A DNA stretch of 64,000 nt from NCBI RefSeq assembly GCF_021887715.1, contig NZ_JAIQXX010000001.1, positions 62,001-126,000 of the forward strand. Direction: 5' to 3'. Of this stretch, positions 7,014 to 16,893 are shown piece by piece (within the stretch, counting starts at the first letter, position 1; every line of letters starts with the position of its first letter). The position numbers were made by a program, and so were the translations under genes. This DNA is from Winogradskyella immobilis (GTDB lineage: Bacteria; Bacteroidota; Bacteroidia; Flavobacteriales; Flavobacteriaceae). The notes beneath the pieces were generated by a model, which was not told the DNA's origin, ran no database searches, and saw nothing but the letters and a program-made list of their open reading frames with translations.

Positions 7014-10000
7014 TTGAACATAACCAACGCTAATATTTCCTTACTAAAACTGAAATGGCGCGTATTAATAATAATCTTATTAATAGGTGGCATCAGTAAT
7101 GCGCAAGATAATACGCAACAAGCGGATTCTACTAAAACCACATTCGCTTTAGGAGACATTAAATTACCTAAGCCAGGAAGTATAGAATCTAAGTATAAGT
7201 ACGATCCTATTTTAGACCGTTATATTTATTCAGAAAAAATAGGAGGTTTTAATATTAATTTTCCACTAATATTAACACCTGCAGAATTTCAGAAATTAGT
7301 ACTTAAAGAACGTTTAAACGCTTATTACAAGCAGAAGATTGACGCGGCTGATGGATTAAAAGATGGTAGTGCAGATGCACAAAAGAATCTACTGCCAGAT
7401 TTTTATGTAAATTCAGATTTATTCGAAACAATATTTGGTGGTAATACGATTTCAGTAAAACCATTAGGGTCTGTAGATATTGATTTAGGGATTCTTTTTT
7501 CGCAGCAAGACAACCCAAGTTTTACCCCAAGAAATAGAAGTAATTTCACGTTTGATTTTGATCAGAGAATTAGTTTAAGTTTATTAGGAACAGTAGGAAC
7601 GCGTTTACAAGTTACTGCCAATTATGATACTGAAAGCACGCAAAATTTCCAAAATCTTGTAAAGTTAGAATATACACCAGACGATGATGATATTATAAGA
7701 AAGATAGAAGTTGGTAATGTTAGTATGCCATTAAATAGTTCTTTAATCACAGGTGCTCAAAGCTTATTTGGTGTAAAAACACAATTGCAATTTGGTAAAA
7801 CTACTGTAACAGCAGTATTTTCAGAACAGCAATCACAATCAAGATCAGTAACAGCTCAAGGAGGTGGTACTTTAGAAGACTTTGAATTTTTTGCAAGAGA
7901 TTATGACGAAAATAGACACTACTTTTTAGCGCAATACTTTAGAGATACTTATGATAGGTCAATGCTAACTTATCCATATCTCAATAACAATATTCAAATT
8001 ACAAGGGCTGAAATATGGGTTACTAATAGAAATAATCAAACAAACGATGTTAGAAACGTAGTAGCATTTCAAGATTTAGGGGAATCTGACCGTATAGGAT
8101 TACCTAATCCACCAGCAGGTTTTATAAATGTACCAAATGGTAGTTTTCCAGACAATTCAAATAATGATTTCGATCCAACAAATATTCAAGGCCCAGGATC
8201 TTTATTAACAGATGCTGTAAGAGATATTACAAATATTGAAGCAGGAATTAATGTGCCTGTTAATGAAGGTTTTGATTATGGACGATTAGAAAGTGCACGA
8301 AAGTTAGTAGAAGGCCAAGATTATTTTTTAAATAAACAATTGGGTTATGTGTCTTTAAGTCAACGTTTACTTAATGATGAAGTTTTAGCTGTAGCGTTTC
8401 AATATACTGTTGGTGGCGAGGTATTTCAAGTTGGTGAATTTGCTAATGATGGGGTTGAATCAGCAGATGTTCAAGATGGAAATAATGGAAATCAAATAGT
8501 TAATAATCAAAGTTTAGTTCTAAAAATGTTAAAGAGTGCTGTAACAGCTGTTGAGCAACCGATTTGGGACTTAATGATGAAAAACATTTATGATACAGGA
8601 GCATTTCAACTAGAACAACAAGATTTTAGATTAAACATCTTCTATACCGAAGCATCTCCTTTAAATTTTATTACACCTGTTGAAGGTACTACATTTCCAA
8701 TATTTGGTAATAACACAGCATCAAACCCAAATGACGATACAGAAATACAAGAAACCCCTTTAATTCGTTTATTTCATTTAGACCGATTAAACTTTAATAA
8801 TGATCCTCAAGAGTTAGGTGATGGATTTTTCGATTTTGTGCCGGGATTGACTGTGCTAACGCAAAATGGTAAAATTATTTTTACAAAAGTAGAACCATTT
8901 GGGCGCTATTTATTCGATATTCTAGATGATGATAATAACCCTAATAATAATGAATTAGATTATGAACAAGATGTCTTTGGAAATGCAAACCAAGAACTCT
9001 ATGTTTATGATTTAATGTACAAATCAACAAAAACAGGGGCTTTAGAAGAAGTAGAAAAAAACAAGTTTCAAATTAAAGGACTTTTTAAAAGTAGCGGTGG
9101 TGGAGGTATTCCAATTCCATTTAATGCAACTCGAGGTTCGGTTAGAGTTACAGCTAATGGACAGTTATTAGTAGAAGGTATAGATTATACGGTAAATTAT
9201 GCTGCCGGTCGTGTTGAGATATTAGATCAGGCTTTAATAGCATCTAATACACCTATTAGTGTAGATGTAGAAAATAACGCCTTATTTGGTCAACAAACAC
9301 GTCGTTTTACAGGTATAAATGTTGAGCATCAATTTAACGATAACTTTTTATTAGGAGCAACATTATTAAACTTAAATGAAAGGCCTATTACGCAGAAAGC
9401 TAATTTTGATGCAGAACCTATTAACAACACCATTTTTGGGTTCAATGGAAATTTTGCTACAGAGGTTCCGTTTTTTACACGTTTAGTCAATAAACTTCCT
9501 AATATAGACACTGATGCGCCATCAAATTTATCTGTTAGAGGTGAATTTGCATATTTAGCACCAGGTGCTCCAAGAGGTACAGATTTTGAAGGAGAAGCTA
9601 CAGCATATATAGATGATTTTGAAGGCACACAAGGAAACATACAATTATTGTCCCCATTAACATGGTCGTTAGCAAGTAGACCTCTAGGTTTAGGTAGAGT
9701 ATATGCTTTAGGTAATGAGGACGATACAGGCATACAAAACGGATTTGATAGAGCATTATTAAATTGGTATTCAATAGATCCTATTTTTTATGGAAACCAA
9801 AGACCAGATGGTATTACAGATGAAGATGTTTCAGATTTATATACACGTCGTGTTTTTATTAGTGAAATCTTTCCTGAAGTAGATATAGTTCAAGGACAAA
9901 CATCAGTTATTAATACGTTAGATTTAGCATATTATCCAACAGAAAGAGGTCCTTATAATTTTGATCCATCAGCAGCAAATAATACACCACTAAACCCAAA

Positions 10001-13000
10001 TGATAGTTGGGCAGGTATTACCAGACAAATTACGTCTACCGACTTTGAACAAGCTAATGTAGAGTTTATTGAATTCTGGGTTCAAGATCCATTTTTAGAC
10101 GAACCGAACAATCAAGGAGGAAAATTAACTATTAATCTAGGAAATATTTCTGAAGACATTTTAAAGGACGGAAAAAAACAATACGAAAATGGATTGCCAG
10201 AAGATGGCAATATAGATTTTTTACAAAACATAACAGCTTCGTCACCTTATGCTGTGCCTCAAAACCAATCATTAATTTACACATTTGGAACTACAGGACA
10301 AGAGCGTACCAATCAAGATGTAGGTTTCGATGGTTACGATGATGAAGAAGAACAAGATATTGTTAACTTTTTACAGCAACAAACAGGACAGACTTTAGAC
10401 TTTGGCTCTGACCCATCAAATGATAACTATACATTTTTCTTAAATACTACAGGAAATATTTTTGATCGTTACAGACAATTTAACGGTCAACAAGGAAATA
10501 CGCCAGACCTATTTACCCAAACAAATAGAGGATCTACAACACAACCCGATGTAGAAGATATCAATAGAGATAACACAATGAATACCATTGATAGTTATTT
10601 TGAATATGAAATTGATATAACACCTAGTACACTAAATGCAGCAAATCCTCAAATTAATGATATTACCACTGAAAATGTAACATTACCTAACGGAGATGTA
10701 AGACAAGTAACATGGTATCAATTTAGATTGCCAATATCTAACCCAACTCGCGCAGTTGGTGGTATTACGGATATTAGATCTGTACGTTTTGCTAGATTGT
10801 TTTTAACAGAATTTACGCAGAATACGGTATTGCGTTTTGCAACTTTAGATTTGGTTCGTAGCGATTGGAGACGTTTTACTCAAGATTTAGATACTGATGC
10901 AACAAATAATAGCGCCAATGCTGAGTTTAATGTTGCTATTATTGGAATTCAAGAAAATGACGGTAATTATGTAATTCCTCCAGGCGTTCGCCGAGAAGAA
11001 TTAAATAACAATAACACCATTGTAAGACAAAATGAGCAATCTTTGGTCCTAGAAACTTGTGATCTTGACTTTACAGATTCTAGAGGAGTGTTTAAAAATG
11101 TAAATTTAGATATGCGTCAGTATAAAAAGCTACGGATGTTTCTACATGCTCAAGCCCAAGAAAATCAACCTTTAGAAGACGATGAGCTAGTCGCTTTTAT
11201 TAGAATGGGTAATGATTTTACCGATAATTTTTATCAAGTAGAAATCCCATTACTTAATAGTGATTTAATAAGTGGCGCCGAGTCAATAGAACGGCAAATA
11301 TGGCCAGAAGAAAATGAAATTAATATTGAATTACAATTTTTACAAGAGATAAAATCTAGAGGGATTTCTACGCAAACCTTAACTAATGAAAGTCCTACGT
11401 TTTATGATGTTGTAGACGGTGTATTAAGTGATAATCCGGCTGACGAATTTCCAGCAAATGGTATCGCTAATCAACGTGTAGCAGTTAAAGGAAACCCCAA
11501 TTTTGGTAATATAAGAGTATTAATGGTTGGTCTTAAGCATTCAGGGAAAAACAAAACACCAGTTTGCGGAGAAGTTTGGTTTAATGAGCTTAGAATGTCA
11601 GATTTAGACAATGAAGGCGGTTATGCAGCAATATTGGCTGTAGACACAAATTTTGCTGATTTTGCAACTGTGAGTGCATCAGGTAGACGTAGTACAGTCG
11701 GTTTTGGAGGTATTGAACAATCTCCTAATGAAAGAAGCCGAGAAGATGTAACACAATACGATGTAGTTACTAATATTCAATTAGGACAATTATTTCCAGA
11801 AAAATGGGGCATTAAATTACCGTTTAATTATTCGCAAAGCGAAGAATTAATTACACCAGAATACGATGCGTTTTTTAATGACCTTACTTTAGACTCAAGG
11901 ATTGAAGCCGCAGAATCTCAAGAAGAAGCAGATAGAATAGAGCGTCAGTCAGAAAGTTTTACAAAACGGAAAAGTATTAATTTTATTGGAGTAGGTAAAC
12001 AACGTACAGGTGATGCTAAACCACAGTTTTATGACGTAGAGAATTTAACGTTTAATTATTCTTACAATAAAACAGAGCATCGCGATTTTGAAATAGAAAA
12101 TGCCTTAGATCAAAATATTAGAGCAGGAGTTAATTATGCCTTTAGTTTTGAACCTAAAAAGATTGAACCATTTAAAAAGAATGATTCTTTATTTACAGGG
12201 AAATATTGGAAATTCATTAAAGACTTTAACCTTAATTTATTACCAACTAATTTCTCTATAAACACAGATATTATTCGTCAATTCAACAGTCAAAAGTTTA
12301 GAGAAGTAGCTTTAGGAGGAGATAATATTGGAATAGAGCAATTGTTTAGACGTAATTATGCTTTTGATTTTCAATATGCTATCAATTATAATTTAACAGA
12401 ATCTTTAAGTTTTAATTTTACGGCATCTAATAGTAATATCGTTCGTAATTACTTTATTGATGATAGAATAAATGGAAGACAAGATCCAACATTAGATGTT
12501 TGGGATGGTTTCTTTGATTTAGGCGATCCAAATATTCAACGACAAGAGCTTCAATTAAATTACCAATTACCGCTAGATAAGATTCCAGGCTTAGGCTTTA
12601 TAAGGTCAGATTATACATATAGAGGAACATTTCAATGGCAAAAAGGATCTGATTTAAATCAGAATTTCGAAGCTACAGATGCTGATGGTAATGTAACCGG
12701 AGTGTTTGATTTAGGAAATAATATTCAAAATAGTGGAGTGCACACATTAAACACTACATTGAATATGGAAACTTTATATAGATCTTTAGGACTTGTAAAA
12801 GCAAATACCAATAGAAGACGAAATACAAGACAACCTGCTAATACAAGAGGAGGTGCAAATACTAACCAAAATGCAAATAGAGTCAGCTTTGGTAAAAAAA
12901 CAGGAAATACCCTATTAGGTCTTCTAACTATGGTAAAGAATGTTAGAATTAATTATTCAGAAAATAAAGGAACATTTTTACCTGGTTATCTTCCAACTCC

Positions 13001-14282
13001 AGGATTTATAGGAACATTAAGACCTACATTAGGATATACGTTTGGAGGCCAAAGTGATATAAGAAGTTTAGCTGCAGGTAATGGATATTTAACTGTATTT
13101 CCAGATTTTAACCAACAATATAATGAGCAAACAACACGAAATATAGATTTTTCAGCGGATCTTGAGCCTATTAGCGATTTAACTATCGATTTGGTAGGAA
13201 ATAGAGCTTTTCAAGAAAACTCAACAGAGAACTTTAGAATAGAAGATTTCTTAGACGCAACAGGTCAACCTGGATCAGATGGCGTCTTAGATTATAGGCC
13301 TTTAACACCTAATACCTTTGGTAATTTTAATATATCCACAATATTATTTAAGACGGCATTTAGTAAAAGTGATGAAAATGGCTCTAATGTATTTAATGAT
13401 TTTAGAGAAAATCGTTTGGCTGTAGCAAACCGTTTAGCGAGAGACTTTTTTGGCAATGACAGTTTTGCTAGAGATCCAGATGGATTTCCTGTAGGTTTTG
13501 GTAGAAATAGTCAGCGTGTTTTACTACCAGCATTTCTTTCAGCTTATCAAGGTGTTAGTGCAGATAAAGTAGAGTTAGGTGCATTTAGAAGTTTTCCACT
13601 CCCTAATTGGACCATTCAATATACAGGTTTAATGAAATTACCATGGTTTAGAAAGAATTTTAGACGTTTTTCTATGCGACATGGGTATCGTTCTAATTAT
13701 TCAATTACTCAGTTTAGAACCAATTTAGACTTTAATAGAGAAGATCCTTCAGAATTAGATCAAGGAGGTAATTTTAAAAGCGAAGTTTTATATAGTAATA
13801 TCTTTTTAGAAGAACGATTTAGTCCATTAATTAGAATTGAAGCGACTATGAAGAATTCGCTTCAAATTAATGCTGAAGTTGCCAGAGATCGATCATTGTC
13901 TTTAAGTTTCGATAATAATTTAGTTACCGAAATACAAGGAAAAGAATACACATTAGGTTTAGGTTATAGAATTAAAGACCTGCCAATTAGATCAAGTTTA
14001 GCTGGAGCAAGGCAAGTGATTAGAAGTGATTTAAATATGACTTTAGATGTAAATGTGCGCGATAACCTTACTATTATTAGGTCATTAGATTTAGATAACA
14101 ATCAAATTACTGCTGGGCAAACGATTTGGGGCTTAAAATTCAATGCAGAATATGCTTTTACTAATGCACTTACAGGGATTTTTAGATTCGATTATAGTTT
14201 TTCTGATTTTGCTATCTCAACATCTTTCCCACAAACTCAAATTAGATCTGGTTTAACGATTCGTTATAATTTTGGTAATTAA
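7014..14282 (+). CDS. sprA: SprA, type IX secretion system outer-membrane translocon
   Basis: The 2422-aa protein forms the giant beta-barrel pore through which T9SS substrates, including gliding adhesins, cross the outer membrane. The Porphyromonas homologue is Sov. A signal peptide (LKWRVLIIILLIGGISNAQ) is followed by repeated aromatic, Asn/Asp-rich beta-strand sequence and a barrel-type C-terminus ending LTIRYNFGN. Characteristic blocks include FTFDFDQRISLSLLGTVGTR and EGEATAYIDDFEGTQGNIQL. No ATG lies ahead of the signal peptide, so TTG at 7014 is the likely start. The frame is intact over 7.3 kb. The position between ruvA and gcvH matches the order I recall in gliding flavobacteria. Confidence 0.96.
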   Translation: MNITNANISLLKLKWRVLIIILLIGGISNAQDNTQQADSTKTTFALGDIKLPKPGSIESKYKYDPILDRYIYSEKIGGFNINFPLILTPAEFQKLVLKERLNAYYKQKIDAADGLKDGSADAQKNLLPDFYVNSDLFETIFGGNTISVKPLGSVDIDLGILFSQQDNPSFTPRNRSNFTFDFDQRISLSLLGTVGTRLQVTANYDTESTQNFQNLVKLEYTPDDDDIIRKIEVGNVSMPLNSSLITGAQSLFGVKTQLQFGKTTVTAVFSEQQSQSRSVTAQGGGTLEDFEFFARDYDENRHYFLAQYFRDTYDRSMLTYPYLNNNIQITRAEIWVTNRNNQTNDVRNVVAFQDLGESDRIGLPNPPAGFINVPNGSFPDNSNNDFDPTNIQGPGSLLTDAVRDITNIEAGINVPVNEGFDYGRLESARKLVEGQDYFLNKQLGYVSLSQRLLNDEVLAVAFQYTVGGEVFQVGEFANDGVESADVQDGNNGNQIVNNQSLVLKMLKSAVTAVEQPIWDLMMKNIYDTGAFQLEQQDFRLNIFYTEASPLNFITPVEGTTFPIFGNNTASNPNDDTEIQETPLIRLFHLDRLNFNNDPQELGDGFFDFVPGLTVLTQNGKIIFTKVEPFGRYLFDILDDDNNPNNNELDYEQDVFGNANQELYVYDLMYKSTKTGALEEVEKNKFQIKGLFKSSGGGGIPIPFNATRGSVRVTANGQLLVEGIDYTVNYAAGRVEILDQALIASNTPISVDVENNALFGQQTRRFTGINVEHQFNDNFLLGATLLNLNERPITQKANFDAEPINNTIFGFNGNFATEVPFFTRLVNKLPNIDTDAPSNLSVRGEFAYLAPGAPRGTDFEGEATAYIDDFEGTQGNIQLLSPLTWSLASRPLGLGRVYALGNEDDTGIQNGFDRALLNWYSIDPIFYGNQRPDGITDEDVSDLYTRRVFISEIFPEVDIVQGQTSVINTLDLAYYPTERGPYNFDPSAANNTPLNPNDSWAGITRQITSTDFEQANVEFIEFWVQDPFLDEPNNQGGKLTINLGNISEDILKDGKKQYENGLPEDGNIDFLQNITASSPYAVPQNQSLIYTFGTTGQERTNQDVGFDGYDDEEEQDIVNFLQQQTGQTLDFGSDPSNDNYTFFLNTTGNIFDRYRQFNGQQGNTPDLFTQTNRGSTTQPDVEDINRDNTMNTIDSYFEYEIDITPSTLNAANPQINDITTENVTLPNGDVRQVTWYQFRLPISNPTRAVGGITDIRSVRFARLFLTEFTQNTVLRFATLDLVRSDWRRFTQDLDTDATNNSANAEFNVAIIGIQENDGNYVIPPGVRREELNNNNTIVRQNEQSLVLETCDLDFTDSRGVFKNVNLDMRQYKKLRMFLHAQAQENQPLEDDELVAFIRMGNDFTDNFYQVEIPLLNSDLISGAESIERQIWPEENEINIELQFLQEIKSRGISTQTLTNESPTFYDVVDGVLSDNPADEFPANGIANQRVAVKGNPNFGNIRVLMVGLKHSGKNKTPVCGEVWFNELRMSDLDNEGGYAAILAVDTNFADFATVSASGRRSTVGFGGIEQSPNERSREDVTQYDVVTNIQLGQLFPEKWGIKLPFNYSQSEELITPEYDAFFNDLTLDSRIEAAESQEEADRIERQSESFTKRKSINFIGVGKQRTGDAKPQFYDVENLTFNYSYNKTEHRDFEIENALDQNIRAGVNYAFSFEPKKIEPFKKNDSLFTGKYWKFIKDFNLNLLPTNFSINTDIIRQFNSQKFREVALGGDNIGIEQLFRRNYAFDFQYAINYNLTESLSFNFTASNSNIVRNYFIDDRINGRQDPTLDVWDGFFDLGDPNIQRQELQLNYQLPLDKIPGLGFIRSDYTYRGTFQWQKGSDLNQNFEATDADGNVTGVFDLGNNIQNSGVHTLNTTLNMETLYRSLGLVKANTNRRRNTRQPANTRGGANTNQNANRVSFGKKTGNTLLGLLTMVKNVRINYSENKGTFLPGYLPTPGFIGTLRPTLGYTFGGQSDIRSLAAGNGYLTVFPDFNQQYNEQTTRNIDFSADLEPISDLTIDLVGNRAFQENSTENFRIEDFLDATGQPGSDGVLDYRPLTPNTFGNFNISTILFKTAFSKSDENGSNVFNDFRENRLAVANRLARDFFGNDSFARDPDGFPVGFGRNSQRVLLPAFLSAYQGVSADKVELGAFRSFPLPNWTIQYTGLMKLPWFRKNFRRFSMRHGYRSNYSITQFRTNLDFNREDPSELDQGGNFKSEVLYSNIFLEERFSPLIRIEATMKNSLQINAEVARDRSLSLSFDNNLVTEIQGKEYTLGLGYRIKDLPIRSSLAGARQVIRSDLNMTLDVNVRDNLTIIRSLDLDNNQITAGQTIWGLKFNAEYAFTNALTGIFRFDYSFSDFAISTSFPQTQIRSGLTIRYNFGN

Positions 14283-14284
14283 TT

Positions 14285-14314
14285 TTGATATCCTTCAATT
14301 AAAAAATACATTTG
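14285..14314 (+). promoter_or_regulatory. Predicted gcvH promoter
   Basis: TTG (14285-14287), a 19-base spacer and TACATTTG (14307-14314) match the Bacteroidota consensus TTG-N17-23-TAnnTTTG. It starts just after the sprA stop and would give a leader of about 20 bases. Confidence 0.6.
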
Positions 14315-14342
14315 TTACTTTAATAATTATTATAAATAATCA

Positions 14343-14723
14343 ATGAATATTCCAGCAGATTTAAAATACACTAAAGACCACGAATGGGTTAAAATAGAAG
14401 GTGATACAGCTATTATAGGAATTACTGATTTTGCTCAAGGAGAATTGGGTGATATTGTATACGTAGAAGTAGAAACGGTTGACGAAACTCTAGATATAGA
14501 AGAAGTTTTTGGAACAGTTGAAGCTGTAAAAACAGTTTCAGATTTGTTTTTGCCTTTAAGTGGCGAAATAATAGAGTTTAATGAAACTTTAGAAGACGAA
14601 CCAGAGTTAGTAAATTCAGACCCTTATGATAATGGTTGGATGATAAAACTTAAGTTTACAGACGAAAGTCAATTAGATACTTTGCTTTCTGCCGAAGATT
14701 ATAAAGCACTAATTAGTGCTTAA
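14343..14723 (+). CDS. gcvH: Glycine cleavage system H protein
   Basis: Lipoyl carrier of the glycine cleavage complex, shuttling the aminomethyl intermediate between the P, T and L proteins. The 126-aa length is normal. The lipoylation site is K63 in [20 protein letters not shown], and the N-terminal [17 protein letters not shown] is typical. No gcvT or gcvP is in the window; the gene is dispersed, as in other flavobacteria. It has a well-formed predicted promoter, and its stop overlaps the next start codon. Confidence 0.97.
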   Translation: MNIPADLKYTKDHEWVKIEGDTAIIGITDFAQGELGDIVYVEVETVDETLDIEEVFGTVEAVKTVSDLFLPLSGEIIEFNETLEDEPELVNSDPYDNGWMIKLKFTDESQLDTLLSAEDYKALISA

Positions 14724-15096
14724 AAACAGTCAAAGAATACTTTTTTTTGCAGTAATATATACATGTTTTGTCTTGTATATTAGTTTTGCAGATGCTGATA
14801 GTTATTTGCCAGAAAAGGCTTTTTTTAAAAATCAAGACAAAGTATTTCATCTTTTAATTTATATTTTTTTAGCAATAATATGGGGTTTATATGCGCTTAA
14901 ATCAAGAGTAAAAAAGAGATTGTGGATTTCATTTATAATTACTTTTATTTTTGGAATTATATTAGAAAGCATTCAAGAAATAGTAAGTCCATTTAGAACA
15001 TATGACACCATGGATCTTATAGCAAATTGTTTAGGTGTTATTATTGGTACAGTAATTGTGCACTACTATATGAAATATAAAGTTAAAATAAACTAA
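14716..15096 (+). CDS. VanZ-like membrane protein
   Basis: A 126-aa integral membrane protein with about four transmembrane helices. VanZ-like features include [18 protein letters not shown] in the second helix region and [33 protein letters not shown] near the C-terminus, with the conserved Glu and Asp/Asn residues. The founding VanZ gives teicoplanin resistance; the role of this flavobacterial class is unknown. A GTG at 14716 overlapping the gcvH stop is the likely start, suggesting translational coupling. Neither resistance nor gliding function should be assumed. Confidence 0.85.
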   Translation: MLKNSQRILFFAVIYTCFVLYISFADADSYLPEKAFFKNQDKVFHLLIYIFLAIIWGLYALKSRVKKRLWISFIITFIFGIILESIQEIVSPFRTYDTMDLIANCLGVIIGTVIVHYYMKYKVKIN

Positions 15097-15152
15097 TCTT
15101 TTGTTTATTTAATAAGAATTTATTTAAATTAGCAATCTTTAATAATAAGTAT

Positions 15153-15875
15153 ATGGAACCAAAAAAGAATCCTAAATCAGACGTCAGTCGTAACAGCTCA
15201 ATTTACTTTGCAGTTGGTTTGGCGTTGATGCTACTTGTTACTAATTTAACTATTAATTACAAGACGTATGATAAAAGCGATATCGCTTTAGATAGTTTAA
15301 ATTTAGATGACGAGTTAGAAGAAGAGATTACAGTAGTACAAGAAGTAGAGCCACCACCACCAGATATTCCACCACCAGTTATCCCAGAAGAAATTGAAGA
15401 GGTAGAAGATGAGGAGGAAATCGAAGAAACAGTAATTGAATCTACAGAAACTGAACAAGATGCAGAAATTGCAGAAGTTGAAGATATTGCTGTGGAAGCA
15501 GTGGAAGAAGATATAGAAGTACCTTTTTCAGTTATTGAAAACGTACCAGTTTTTCCAGGCTGTGAAAGAAAAAAGACTAATGCAGCTAAGAAAAAGTGCA
15601 TGTCAGATAAAGTTTCAAAGTTTGTTAATAAAAAATTTAACACAGACTTAGCGGGAGATTTAGGTCTGTCAGGTAGACAAGTAATACGTTGTTCGTTTAA
15701 AATAGATAAAACAGGTAATATTGTTGCTGTGTTTGCAAGAGCTCCCCATCCTGGTTTAGCAAAAGAAGCAAAGCGTGTTTTAAATTTATTACCTAAAATG
15801 CAACCAGGTAAGCAACGTGGTAAAGCAGTAACTGTACCATATGCATTACCTATAGTATTCCAAGTACAAGATTAA
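15153..15875 (+). CDS. Energy transducer TonB (first of a tandem pair)
   Basis: A 240-aa inner-membrane protein that would pass proton-motive force energy from ExbB/ExbD to outer-membrane receptors. One N-terminal helix (IYFAVGLALMLLVTNLTI) follows a short cytoplasmic leader. A proline stretch and a long acidic periplasmic linker (about residues 50-125) come next. The TonB C-terminal domain then begins at VPVFPGCE and ends LPIVFQV. Two cysteines (PGCE and KKKCMSDK) flank the start of that domain. The next gene is a clear paralogue, and RemB carries a related domain. A strong terminator follows. Confidence 0.9.
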   Translation: MEPKKNPKSDVSRNSSIYFAVGLALMLLVTNLTINYKTYDKSDIALDSLNLDDELEEEITVVQEVEPPPPDIPPPVIPEEIEEVEDEEEIEETVIESTETEQDAEIAEVEDIAVEAVEEDIEVPFSVIENVPVFPGCERKKTNAAKKKCMSDKVSKFVNKKFNTDLAGDLGLSGRQVIRCSFKIDKTGNIVAVFARAPHPGLAKEAKRVLNLLPKMQPGKQRGKAVTVPYALPIVFQVQD

Positions 15876-15899
15876 TAAAGTAATTACTTTAAATATATA

Positions 15900-15938
15900 A
15901 AAATCCCGTTCAAAATTAATTGGACGGGATTTTCGTTT
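15900..15938 (+). terminator. Rho-independent terminator after the first tonB
   Basis: AAAATCCCGT (15900-15909) pairs perfectly with ACGGGATTTT (15924-15933). A T-rich tail follows. Confidence 0.85.
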
Positions 15939-15991
15939 TGGTATGCTTATTGTGAATTTTACATAATATTAACATATTAATTATAAGTATT

Positions 15992-16777
15992 ATGAAAAAT
16001 TTAATCCAAAACAACAGTAATGCTGACCAGAGCAGAACTGAAGTGAGAAAATCACAAAAGCATGATGCCAATTTACAAAAAAACTCCACGTTATACTTTC
16101 AGGTGGGTTTAATCTTATGTCTGTTGGGAACATTTGCATTACTAGAAATGCAATTTGAGAGTAAGAATTATGTGCCTGAGAAACCAGAGCTTAACGAAGA
16201 AATTTATGAAATTGCAATGTCCCAAGTGCAAGAGTATAAAAAAGAAATTACAAAAGAGAAGAGTGTACTTAAGAAGCAAATTATAATAGATGATGTTAAA
16301 CCTATTAAGAATGATGCTCCTGATCAAATATTAGAGACCTTAATTACCGAGCCAGATCCAATACCTAATCAGATTATAAAAGCAGATGATATTCCTGTAG
16401 TTACTCCAGTTGAAGAAGATTTTTTTATAGCTTCTGTTGAGTTTGCTCCTGTATACCCAGGTTGTGAAAAATATAAAAAGAACAGTAAGCGAAAAAAATG
16501 CTTTAACGATAAAATAAAAAAGTTAGTTCAAAAGAAATTTAATGCAGAACTAGCTTCGGAATATGGTTTATCAGGTATTCAAAAAATTAATGTACAATTT
16601 AAGGTAAATAAAAAAGGAGAGGTTACAGAGATTCAAACTAGAGCTCCACATCCTAAATTAGGTGAAGAAGCGGAACGTACAATTAACAAAATTCCAAAAA
16701 TGATACCTGGTAAAATGGGAGATAAACCAGTAAATGTAATTTATACCTTACCTATAAAATTTAAAGTAGAAAATTAA
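15992..16777 (+). CDS. Energy transducer TonB (second of a tandem pair)
   Basis: A 261-aa paralogue of the preceding TonB. It has a basic cytoplasmic segment of about 30 residues, one transmembrane helix (LYFQVGLILCLLGTFALLEM), a Lys/Glu-rich linker lacking the proline run, and a TonB C-terminal domain (APVYPGCE, GLSGIQKINVQFKVNKKGEV, LPIKFKVE). The paired cysteines are conserved (PGCEK and RKKCFNDK). Linker divergence with C-terminal conservation suggests tandem duplication followed by specialisation. No exbBD lies nearby. The intervening terminator means it needs its own promoter, which I could not identify. Confidence 0.88.
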   Translation: MKNLIQNNSNADQSRTEVRKSQKHDANLQKNSTLYFQVGLILCLLGTFALLEMQFESKNYVPEKPELNEEIYEIAMSQVQEYKKEITKEKSVLKKQIIIDDVKPIKNDAPDQILETLITEPDPIPNQIIKADDIPVVTPVEEDFFIASVEFAPVYPGCEKYKKNSKRKKCFNDKIKKLVQKKFNAELASEYGLSGIQKINVQFKVNKKGEVTEIQTRAPHPKLGEEAERTINKIPKMIPGKMGDKPVNVIYTLPIKFKVEN

Positions 16778-16806
16778 TCATCACTTATCATCATAAAACG
16801 AGCAGT

Positions 16807-16838
16807 AAACCGTTATTTTTTAATAACGGTTTTTTGTT
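16807..16838 (+). terminator. Rho-independent terminator after the second tonB
   Basis: AACCGTTATT (16808-16817) pairs with AATAACGGTT (16822-16831), followed by a T run. Confidence 0.85.
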
Positions 16839-16893
16839 TTTATAGGGCAACAAAAAAATAGTATCTTTCTCACGTCAAATGGTAAAAATAAAT

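Noticed and set aside
9329-9733. Antisense 134-aa ORF inside sprA
   Set aside because: It mirrors the conserved sprA coding frame and shows no independent protein features.
14716-15096. VanZ-like gene as glycopeptide-resistance determinant
   Set aside because: No van genes are nearby, and the family is widespread with unknown roles.
15257-15643. Antisense Ser/Thr-rich ORF over the first tonB
   Set aside because: Its Ser-rich composition is the complement of the acidic GAA/GAT-rich linker of TonB.
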